The notes beneath the pieces are model-generated. The model worked only from the letters and a program-made list of their open reading frames with translations, was not told the origin of the DNA and searched no databases. A program made the translations under genes and the position numbers. Below are positions 1 to 5,747 of a DNA stretch of 5,747 nucleotides, one piece after another (within the stretch, counting starts at the first letter, position 1; the number at the start of each line of letters is the position of its first letter). The DNA is from Thermotogaceae bacterium (GTDB lineage Bacteria > Thermotogota > Thermotogae > Thermotogales > Thermotogaceae): positions 1 through 5,747 of the forward strand of contig JAGHBG010000172.1 in assembly GCA_021161105.1 (NCBI GenBank). The letters are read 5' to 3'.

Positions 1-474
1 GGTTTAAGTTATGGAGATAATCCAGATGATCCTTCAGGAAAAGTATGGCTCAGGGATGGAAGAACAGGAGAATATTTTGACCATCCTGTTGTCGTTGGGT
101 GGATGTATGTTATGAAGCTTGTTCACATCGCAAAAGATAAAATCCACGCCAGATCAACTGGTCCATACTCTCTAATTCACCAGCAACCACTTGGTGGAAA
201 AAGCCACTTTGGTGGTCAAAGATTAGGAGAAATGGAAGTCTGGGCCCTTGAAGCTTATGGAGCAGCCCACACTCTGGCAGAAATGCTTACCATAAAAAGC
301 GATGATTTAAAGGGCAGAACTGAGGCGTACAAAGCTATTTTGAAAGGGAAAGATATACCCGAACCAGGAATACCCGAATCCTTTAGAGTTTTGATAAAGG
401 AACTTAAAGGTCTTGCACTTGATGTAAGGCTTTATGATGAGGAAGGAAACGAAATCAACATAGATAAGTATTAA
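1..474 (+). CDS. rpoB: RNA polymerase subunit beta, C-terminal part (5' end outside window)
   Basis: This is the last 157 codons of the beta subunit, which pairs with beta' to form the catalytic cleft of bacterial RNA polymerase. The reading frame is open from the first base, so the gene starts upstream, and it ends at TAA 472-474. Nearly every conserved block of the beta C-terminus is present in order: GKVWLRDGRTGEYFDHP, the KIHARSTGPYSLIHQQPLGG stretch, FGGQRLGEMEVWALEAYGAA, TLAEMLTIKSDD, GRTEAYKAILKG, and EPGIPESFRVLIKEL near the end. In known structures this region contacts beta' at the base of the clamp. The tail, with LDVRLYDEEGNEI, is short and acidic, as is usual. I see no frameshift or missing block. 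The ATG encoding MYVMKL at 103 is an internal methionine, not a start. rpoC follows after 20 bases on the same strand, the standard bacterial rpoBC order. The identification rests on motif recognition and is very secure. Confidence 0.98.
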   Translation, partial: GLSYGDNPDDPSGKVWLRDGRTGEYFDHPVVVGWMYVMKLVHIAKDKIHARSTGPYSLIHQQPLGGKSHFGGQRLGEMEVWALEAYGAAHTLAEMLTIKSDDLKGRTEAYKAILKGKDIPEPGIPESFRVLIKELKGLALDVRLYDEEGNEINIDKY

Positions 475-481
475 TGGTCCC

Positions 482-489
482 GAGGAGGG
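482..489 (+). promoter_or_regulatory. Shine-Dalgarno sequence that decides the rpoC start
   Basis: GAGGAGGG is a near-perfect match to the anti-Shine-Dalgarno sequence and lies 5 bases before the ATG at 495. No comparable purine run precedes the alternative ATG at 474, where the upstream bases are AT-rich (AACATAGATAAGTATTA). The site begins 7 bases after the rpoB stop, so ribosomes finishing rpoB would end next to it, which suggests translational coupling (inference). Confidence 0.9.
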
Positions 490-494
490 ATAGG

Positions 495-3400
495 ATGCCT
501 GTTGGAGCTTTTAAAAGAAGGATTTCTTATGCAAAGATCGGTATGGCTTCTCCAGAGGTTATAAGAAGCTGGTCTTCTGGAGAGGTCAAAAAACCCGAAA
601 CAATCAACTACAGAACCTTCAAACCAGAAAGAGACGGACTCTTCTGTGAAAGAATTTTTGGTCCTGTAAAGGATTACGAATGTGCTTGTGGAAAGTACAA
701 GGGTAAGAAATATGAAGGAGTTGTGTGTGAAAGATGTGGAGTTAGAGTGGAGTCAAGAGAAGCACGAAGAAAAAGGATGGGGCATATTGAGCTTGCAGCT
801 CCAGTAGTTCACGTATGGTACCTTGAAGGTTCTCCAAGTTATCTCTCAATACTTCTTAACATGCCCCTTCAGGATCTCGAAAATATTGTTTACTATGGAT
901 CAAGAAGAGTTATCGAAAGAGTATTTATAGTGACAGACCCAAAAGACAGTCCTTTCAGTAAGGGTTCAGTATTCTACGAGAGCGAGTACCTTATATATAA
1001 CAAAAAATGGAATATAGAAGTTGAGCAGGCTTTCATAGTAAGAAATCCTAAATCTCCCGTCGTTACCGGTGTAGATGGCATCATATCTTTGAAAACTGAA
1101 ATAAGCCCAACTGGAAGAGAGATAACATGGATAATAGTTAAGAATGTAAGCAGAAAAGAGATAAGACTCCATCCTGGAATGATAGTTGTTGTAAAAGATG
1201 GCCAGGAAGTACAAGAAGGACAAGAGGTAGTTCCTGAGATGGAAATAGAACCAATATATGCTCCATTTGATGGAAAAGTCGAAATAGATGATCTGGCAGG
1301 CACTATAACGGTGAAGCCACTAAAGACAGAAAAAGAGTCTCCTGTAGTTTACACAGTTCCCTACGGATCAAAAGTTCTCGTTAAAAATGGTTCCAAAGTA
1401 AAAGCGGGAGACCAGCTCACTACTCATACTGTTCTCAATGCTGTTACAGCTCCGATTTCTGGAAAGATAGCTTTCGGAAAAGACCTCAATTTAAGGCCTC
1501 TTGAAGATGGTAATTTTGAAGTTTTAACTGATGGAAGCCTTTATATAGAAAATGTTATAGAAGAAAAGAAGTACCCCGTATTCGAAGGAGCTTTCGTCTA
1601 TGTAAATGATGGTGATAGAGTGAAAGCTGGAGATCACTTAGCAGACAGATTCTTATTTGAAGATGAACTTCTTTCCAGTAGTGAGTTTAAGATATTTGAG
1701 GAATATTATCCAACCCAGTTTGAGATAGAGGAAAGAACTGGAAATGATAGAGCAGTTGTTATGATAGTTAATATTGACGAAGAAGTATCTAGGGAAACAA
1801 AACTAAAAGTTGGAGACATTATAACCATTGCGGAATTCGAAGCTTATGAAACTATATATCCTGGAAAGATTGAAGCTGATCAGGGTGCAAGTGCAATTAA
1901 AAAGCTCCTGCAGAGGTTAGACCTCGAAAAGCTAAAGACGGAACTCGAAGGAGAGTTAAAAAAACTACCCAGAACCAGTGGAAAAGCTCTTAAGATAAGA
2001 AAAAGACTCAAAATAGTTAAAGACTTTTTAAAAAGTGGTAACAAACCCGAATGGATGATTCTTGAAGTTCTTCCAGTAATACCTCCAGAGCTCAGACCCA
2101 TGATCCAGATAGAAGGCGGAAGGTTTGCAACTACAGATCTCAATGAACTTTATAGAAGGGTTATTAACAGAAACAACAGACTTAAAAGACTCATGGACAT
2201 GGGATCTCCTGAAATAATCTTGAGAAACGAAAAAAGAATGCTTCAGGAAGCGGTTGATAATCTAATATACAACAGAGCCGACTCGGAAAGTAGTAAAGCA
2301 AGAAGAACAGCAGTCAGAGATAGAAATGGCAGACCCCTTAAATCCCTTACAGATTTACTGAAAGGGAAAAAAGGCAGATTCAGAAGGCACCTGCTTGGAA
2401 AGAGAGTAGACTATTCTGGAAGAGCTGTGATTGTCGTTGGTCCAGAACTTAAAATCCATCAATGTGGTATCCCAAAAAAAATGGCCATGGAACTTTTCAA
2501 ACCTTTTGTTCTTGCCAAACTCCTTGGTGAAGGGGAAAGTTCGAAGGCTTTAAGAAAGGTTAAAAAGGCAATGATAGAAAAGGAAATGCCAGAAGCCTGG
2601 GAAGTACTTGAAGAAGTGATAAAAGGTAAAGTCGTTCTTCTCAACAGAGCTCCTACTCTTCACAGAATGTCAATTCAAGCTTTTGAACCAAAACTTGTTG
2701 AAGGAAATGCAATAAGACTTCACCCTGTTGTTTGTCCACCTTTCAACGCAGACTTTGACGGAGACCAGATGGCTGTTCATGTTCCATTATCCTTCGCAGC
2801 ACAAGCTGAATCCAAACTTTTGATGCTCTCAAGATACAACATAATATCTCCAGCTCATGGGAAACCCATTTCACTTCCATCTCAGGATATAATCATCGGT
2901 TTATACTACCTTACCAGTGTCAGCAAAGATTATGACAATATACCAAAAGAAAAGATAAAATGGAAATTCTCATCTGAAAACGAAGCTATGCTTGCCTACT
3001 TCTTCAAATTCATCGGTCTTCACGATCCTATTCTCATAAAAGTTGATGGAAAAGTAATAAAGACAACACTTGGAAGAATTATATTCAATAGTGTTCTTCC
3101 AAAGGACCTTAGAAACTATAACATGGTCTTTAATAAGAAAAAGGTAAACAAGTTAGTTTACGAGACATTCAAAAGACATGGAATTGACGCAGCCGCAGAC
3201 CTTCTGGATGCTATAAAAGGGCTTGGATTCCACTATGCTACAATATCAGGACTTACATTCTCCCTCAAAGATCTTATTGTTGATCCAGAAAGAGACAGGC
3301 TTCTTGAGGAAGCATGGAAAAAAGTTGAAACTATAGAAGATTACTATAAACAAGGTTTCCTGACAGAGGATCGAAGAAAGAGTGAAATAATAAAGATATG

Positions 3401-5585
3401 GGTTGATGTTACAGAAAAGATCAAAAAAGTTACACAGGAAGCTCTTTCAAGAGATCCATTCAACCCGATATTCATGATGGTAAATTCTGGTGCAAGAGGA
3501 AATATTGACCAGGTCAAGCAACTTGCTGGTATAAGAGGACTGATGCTTAAAGCTTACGATCCAAGATCAAGGGAAATCAAAGCAAAAATATTCAGAGGTC
3601 AATCTGTTTATGAAGCAGTTACATTCGAATATCCAGTTGATAGAAACTTAAGAGAAGGTGTCAATATATTCCAGTTTTTCATATCAACCTACGGTGCACG
3701 AAAAGGACAGGTTGATACCGCAATGAACACATCATTCTCCGGATATCTCACAAGAAGACTTGTTGATGTGGCGCAATCTGTGACAGTCACGATACCGGAT
3801 TGTGGCACCAATAACGGAATCAGGGCAATGAAGCTTATAAAAGATGGTTCAGTTATAGAAGAGCTCCGTGATTTCCTTTTCGGTAGGGTTCTTGCAAAAG
3901 ATGTATTGGACCCAGAAACTAAAGAAGTTCTTAAAAATCCTGATACTGGTAAGGAATATTCAAGAAATGCCATGCTCACCGATGACGATGCAGAATTTTT
4001 AGCTGAATTTAAGAAAAATGTCCCTGTAACCAAAGAAATAGAGTGGGATCTTTCTGGTGAGCTTGGACTTCCAAAACATTATGCAGTCCTTGCAGAAGAA
4101 GTTGAGAAAGAAACGGAAGGCGAATTCTACATGGTGGGTGAAGAGGTAACATGGGATGTAATAAAAGCTGCAAGATCAAAAGGTAAATCTTCTATAAAAA
4201 TAAAGATATATCCTGTTGTTGGCACAGTTTATGCACTTGAAGAACCTCTCTGGGATAAGAAGCATGAAAAACAGCTTCTTGTCTTCCAGGAGGTTATAAG
4301 CCCAGAAGCAGCAAAGTTAGTTGAAGAAGATGGCATAAGCGAAATTACAGTACGACCAGATATAATAGTGAGATCGCCGCTTACATGTGAAGCAGAACAG
4401 GGCGTATGTGCAGCCTGCTATGGAATGGATCTCTCCAACCATAAGATAGTTAATGTTGGAGAATCTGTTGGAATAGTTGCAGCACAATCAATAGGAGAAC
4501 CTGGAACACAGCTCACTATGAGAACATTCCATGTAGGTGGAATAGTTGGTGCCAGTGATATCGTCAGCGGTCTCACAACAGTTGAAAAAACCTTCGAGCC
4601 TTATGCATTTTTAAGAGATGAGAAAAGTGCCACAAAGAAAGGTATAAGGAAATACTACGGTGCTGAAGCTGCAATCTGTGAAGTCGAAGGCTTTGTCAAA
4701 GACATAAGAAAAGGTGAAAAAGAGAACCTTACCATATACATAGAAGATTACGAAGGTGGAATCCACGCTTATGAAGTTTCAAAGAGGGCAAAACCACGTG
4801 TGGAAATAGGTCAAAAAGTCTTCCCGGGTAATCTTCTAACTACAGGTGCTATTGTATGGTGGAAATTGCTAAAACTTGAAGGAGAAAGAGGAATACTAAC
4901 AGCCACAAACTTGCTCAAAATAATAAAGAGCGCCTATAAACAACAAGGTGTTGATATCCACGATAAGCATTTTGAAATAATTTTCAAGCAAATGCTTTCG
5001 ATGGCTGAAGTAATCGATCCTGGAGATACTGACTACTTACCAGAGCAACTTCTCCCACTTGTTGAATTGAAAAAAGTCAACGAAGAAATTTATAAAAAGA
5101 ACGCTGAGGTTGAATTCAACAAGAAGAGAGTAATAGGAAAGATATTGGCGGAAAGAATAATGTATGAGGACGAAAATGAGGTTAAGGTTTTAGCGGAAGA
5201 AGGTGAAGAAATTACAGAAGAACTCCTTGAAAAGATTATTAAAAATGGAATAAAGGAAATTTCAGTTGTTGTTAACGACGCACTTAAAGAAGGCATCGAA
5301 ACAGTTCAGATAGCTATGAAGGATCCCGTAAAATACAGAAGAAAACTTTTATCCCTTAAGAAAGCAGCACTTAACTACACAGGATGGCTCTCAGCTGCGG
5401 CATTTGAGGAAACAGCATGGGTTCTAACAGCTGCAGCGATAGAAGGAAAGATTGATACACTGAAAGGGCTGAAAGAAAATGTGATAGTTGGACAACTCAT
5501 ACCAGCAGGAACAGGACTTGACGCCTTTACAAACATTCAAATAACAGAAACTCCAAGAGAAGCAGAAAAAGAGGAACTGGCCTGA
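495..5585 (+). CDS. rpoC: RNA polymerase subunit beta' (about 1,696 residues, Thermotoga-type with large insertions)
   Basis: This is the catalytic beta' subunit of RNA polymerase. Residue numbers count from the ATG at 495. First comes the zinc-binding domain with Cys63, Cys65, Cys78 and Cys81, the same spacing as E. coli 70/72/85/88. An insertion follows at about 172-455, then the clamp helices that bind sigma (about 544-590, RFATTDLNELYRRVINRNNR). Next are the KRVDYSGR segment (636-643) and the active-site loop NADFDGD, with magnesium-binding Asp753, Asp755 and Asp757. The bridge helix is at about 986-1020 (NSGARG). The second zinc site is Cys1103, Cys1298, Cys1305 and Cys1308, and the trigger loop has Met1342, Arg1343 and His1346. 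The C-terminus carries GLKENVIVGQLIPAGTG. There is no E. coli-type trigger-loop insertion (SI3). The start at 495 gives MPVGAFKRR, matching the MP...FKR start I recall for Thermotoga, and has a strong ribosome binding site; the ATG at 474 would add MVPRRDR, which is the Shine-Dalgarno read in frame. All catalytic residues are intact, so the enzyme should be functional. Confidence 0.97.
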   Translation: MPVGAFKRRISYAKIGMASPEVIRSWSSGEVKKPETINYRTFKPERDGLFCERIFGPVKDYECACGKYKGKKYEGVVCERCGVRVESREARRKRMGHIELAAPVVHVWYLEGSPSYLSILLNMPLQDLENIVYYGSRRVIERVFIVTDPKDSPFSKGSVFYESEYLIYNKKWNIEVEQAFIVRNPKSPVVTGVDGIISLKTEISPTGREITWIIVKNVSRKEIRLHPGMIVVVKDGQEVQEGQEVVPEMEIEPIYAPFDGKVEIDDLAGTITVKPLKTEKESPVVYTVPYGSKVLVKNGSKVKAGDQLTTHTVLNAVTAPISGKIAFGKDLNLRPLEDGNFEVLTDGSLYIENVIEEKKYPVFEGAFVYVNDGDRVKAGDHLADRFLFEDELLSSSEFKIFEEYYPTQFEIEERTGNDRAVVMIVNIDEEVSRETKLKVGDIITIAEFEAYETIYPGKIEADQGASAIKKLLQRLDLEKLKTELEGELKKLPRTSGKALKIRKRLKIVKDFLKSGNKPEWMILEVLPVIPPELRPMIQIEGGRFATTDLNELYRRVINRNNRLKRLMDMGSPEIILRNEKRMLQEAVDNLIYNRADSESSKARRTAVRDRNGRPLKSLTDLLKGKKGRFRRHLLGKRVDYSGRAVIVVGPELKIHQCGIPKKMAMELFKPFVLAKLLGEGESSKALRKVKKAMIEKEMPEAWEVLEEVIKGKVVLLNRAPTLHRMSIQAFEPKLVEGNAIRLHPVVCPPFNADFDGDQMAVHVPLSFAAQAESKLLMLSRYNIISPAHGKPISLPSQDIIIGLYYLTSVSKDYDNIPKEKIKWKFSSENEAMLAYFFKFIGLHDPILIKVDGKVIKTTLGRIIFNSVLPKDLRNYNMVFNKKKVNKLVYETFKRHGIDAAADLLDAIKGLGFHYATISGLTFSLKDLIVDPERDRLLEEAWKKVETIEDYYKQGFLTEDRRKSEIIKIWVDVTEKIKKVTQEALSRDPFNPIFMMVNSGARGNIDQVKQLAGIRGLMLKAYDPRSREIKAKIFRGQSVYEAVTFEYPVDRNLREGVNIFQFFISTYGARKGQVDTAMNTSFSGYLTRRLVDVAQSVTVTIPDCGTNNGIRAMKLIKDGSVIEELRDFLFGRVLAKDVLDPETKEVLKNPDTGKEYSRNAMLTDDDAEFLAEFKKNVPVTKEIEWDLSGELGLPKHYAVLAEEVEKETEGEFYMVGEEVTWDVIKAARSKGKSSIKIKIYPVVGTVYALEEPLWDKKHEKQLLVFQEVISPEAAKLVEEDGISEITVRPDIIVRSPLTCEAEQGVCAACYGMDLSNHKIVNVGESVGIVAAQSIGEPGTQLTMRTFHVGGIVGASDIVSGLTTVEKTFEPYAFLRDEKSATKKGIRKYYGAEAAICEVEGFVKDIRKGEKENLTIYIEDYEGGIHAYEVSKRAKPRVEIGQKVFPGNLLTTGAIVWWKLLKLEGERGILTATNLLKIIKSAYKQQGVDIHDKHFEIIFKQMLSMAEVIDPGDTDYLPEQLLPLVELKKVNEEIYKKNAEVEFNKKRVIGKILAERIMYEDENEVKVLAEEGEEITEELLEKIIKNGIKEISVVVNDALKEGIETVQIAMKDPVKYRRKLLSLKKAALNYTGWLSAAAFEETAWVLTAAAIEGKIDTLKGLKENVIVGQLIPAGTGLDAFTNIQITETPREAEKEELA
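1008..1859 (+). other. RpoC N-terminal insertion (beta' non-conserved domain, sandwich-barrel hybrid type)
   Basis: Residues about 172-455 have no counterpart in short beta' proteins such as that of Bacillus. Cleft sequence resumes afterwards with GASAIKKLLQRLDLEKLK and SGNKPEWMILEVLPVIPPEL. Insertions at this place are known in Thermus and Thermotoga beta' and are described as arrays of sandwich-barrel hybrid motif domains (established knowledge, from memory). The sequence agrees: it is mostly short beta strands with repeated G-x-x-V-x-V-K-D-G-x-x-V-x-x-G-D turns followed by A-P-x-x-G-K-V/I, a hammerhead-like pattern also seen in biotinyl/lipoyl folds. In Thermus structures the domain sits on the outside of the clamp; its role is not firmly established. 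The edges are good to about 15 residues. Confidence 0.85.
1170..1649 (+). repeat. Protein-level repeats within the RpoC insertion
   Basis: Copy 1 (residues 226-276) has PGMIVVVKDGQEVQEGQ, then APFDGKV and KPL. Copy 2 (289-336) has YGSKVLVKNGSKVKAGD, then APISGKI and RPL. Gly228 aligns with Gly291 and Ala256-Pro257 with Ala319-Pro320, both exactly 63 residues apart. A third, more diverged copy starts near residue 362 with EGAFVYVNDGDRVKAGD and lacks the AP-x-x-G-K part. The repetition is clear in the protein; I did not see long identical DNA stretches, so the duplication is old. Confidence 0.75.
4023..4355 (+). other. RpoC expansion between the first and second zinc-2 cysteines
   Basis: In E. 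coli the first two cysteines of the second zinc site (814 and 888) are 74 residues apart; here Cys1103 and Cys1298 are 195 apart, about 121 more. The usual single alpha/beta unit in this gap (LAEDV...GE.I.EE.A..IEEAGI..V.VRS) is represented by several related segments: GRVLAKDVLDPETKEVL from 1130, YAVLAEEVEKETEGEF with VGEEVTWDVIKAA from 1196, and LVFQEVISPEAAKLVEEDGI with SEITV at about 1262-1286. The chain then rejoins the family at VRSPLTCE. Exact boundaries are uncertain, since either the first or the last unit could be the ancestral one. Confidence 0.7.
5127..5327 (+). other. RpoC C-terminal insertion of a LAE-type alpha/beta unit
   Basis: Between DPGDTDYLPEQLLPL with its following helix and the conserved end (LLSLKKAAL), residues about 1545-1611 are extra compared with Bacillus and E. 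coli, where only a short GRPVLLGITKASL-type linker is present. The segment reads GKILAERIMYEDENEV, then EEGEEITEELLEKIIKNGI and KEISVV. This is the same pattern as the units between the zinc-2 cysteines. Sequence resembles those units more than random Glu/Lys-rich helix, but no structure was available to me. Confidence 0.65.
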
Positions 5586-5608
5586 TAAAGGCATGATTTT
5601 TAAAAAGC

Positions 5609-5634
5609 AAAAGCCCCCTCATGGGGGCTTTTTT
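5609..5634 (+). terminator. Rho-independent terminator of the rpoBC transcript
   Basis: A perfect 10-bp stem (AAAAGCCCCC at 5609-5618 pairing with GGGGGCTTTT at 5623-5632) closes a 4-base loop TCAT and runs into six T residues (5629-5634). It starts 24 bases after the rpoC stop. On the minus strand the same hairpin is followed by TTTT, GC and TTTTT (5612 down to 5602), so it could also stop transcription arriving from the right. This marks the end of the operon: no further gene seems to be co-transcribed with rpoC, unlike in organisms where ribosomal genes follow directly. Confidence 0.93.
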
Positions 5635-5747
5635 ATGGAATGTAACGAGTATAGCATATTGTTTTGTCTTTTTGTCTTTTCCTTATCCCTTTTTACACAC
5701 TTTATCGTAGAGTCCCAGATAGCTTCATCTTCATATTCCCAAACAAC
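5619..5747 (-). CDS. Possible C-terminal end of a convergent gene, function unknown
   Basis: The minus strand is open from the right edge of the window for 42 codons to a TGA at 5621-5619, giving VVWEYEDEAIWDST, then a basic stretch (KCVKRDKEKTKRQ) and NNMLYSLHSIKKPP at the end. Of the six frames in this tail it looks most like coding sequence: first codon positions are purine-rich, as in rpoC, and the composition is charged and soluble. The other two minus frames hit stops early. The start is outside the window. I do not recognise the family, and 42 residues are too few to assign a function. The stop codon lies in the loop of the shared terminator, so the last residues (KKPP) are encoded by the hairpin arm, which is unusual and lowers confidence. 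It may be a chance open frame. Confidence 0.4.
   Translation of the reverse strand, partial: VVWEYEDEAIWDSTIKCVKRDKEKTKRQNNMLYSLHSIKKPP

Noticed and set aside
474..494. TAATG stop-start overlap as the true rpoC start
   Set aside because: No ribosome binding site precedes it, and the extra residues are the in-frame reading of the Shine-Dalgarno for ATG 495.
966..1303. Two minus-strand open frames of 85 and 109 codons opposite the RpoC insertion
   Set aside because: They are antisense shadows of rpoC with Ser/Thr/Phe-rich low-complexity products and no family resemblance.
3689..4033. Minus-strand open frame of 114 codons
   Set aside because: It lies opposite highly conserved beta' sequence (FISTYGARKG to the zinc-2 region), so the constraint is explained by rpoC; the product has no recognisable motif.
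5640..5670. TATACT on the minus strand (5653-5648) as a possible -10 promoter element
   Set aside because: No -35 element of TTGACA type lies at suitable distance, and the site would point into the terminator and rpoC antisense.
5662..5680. Short T-rich tandem repeat (TTTTGTC, TTTTTGTC, TTTT)
   Set aside because: It is only two and a half imperfect 8-base units and is explained by Lys/Thr/Arg codons of the likely minus-strand coding tail.
5635..5747. Plus-strand open frame from ATG 5635 (MECNEYSILFCLFVF...), looking like a signal peptide or membrane segment
   Set aside because: The ATG directly follows the terminator T run, with only the hairpin G run as a pseudo ribosome site. The hydrophobic run comes from T-rich DNA that is the complement of a purine-rich minus-strand frame.

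Overview
The window is a core housekeeping locus, not an accessory region. It holds the 3' end of rpoB (RNA polymerase beta), a complete rpoC (beta'), a strong intrinsic terminator, and a short tail that probably carries the 3' end of an unidentified gene on the opposite strand. I see no mobile element, CRISPR array, RNA gene, prophage or defence system.

The organism is most likely a member of the Thermotogota. RpoC is about 1,696 residues, close to the roughly 1,690 I recall for Thermotoga maritima and far above the roughly 1,200 of Bacillus. The N-terminal order runs zinc finger, GHIELAAPVVHVWYL, an insertion of about 285 residues, then the clamp helices, which fits the Thermotoga/Thermus type of beta'. 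The Glu/Lys-rich proteins, heavy use of AGA/AGG for arginine and moderate-to-low GC also fit. I recognise the family by recall only and cannot name the genus.

Layout: 1-474 is the last 157 codons of rpoB. The gap at 475-494 is 20 bases and carries a strong Shine-Dalgarno sequence. rpoC runs 495-5585; an upstream in-frame ATG at 474 gives a longer ORF but is probably not the start. After rpoC comes a 10-bp GC-rich hairpin with a T run (5609-5634). The last ~110 bases read best as a minus-strand coding tail ending inside that hairpin.

RpoB and RpoC together form the catalytic core of RNA polymerase. Their 20-base spacing suggests one transcript, with ribosomes leaving rpoB close to the rpoC ribosome binding site. 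The points of most interest are inside RpoC: a large N-terminal insertion with two sandwich-barrel-like repeats exactly 63 residues apart plus a third, looser copy; an expansion of about 120 residues between the first and second cysteines of the second zinc site; a related small alpha/beta unit inserted again near the C-terminus; and departures from near-invariant bacterial sequence just after the trigger loop and in the C-terminal motif. These may all be normal for the lineage; an alignment with other Thermotogota would decide.
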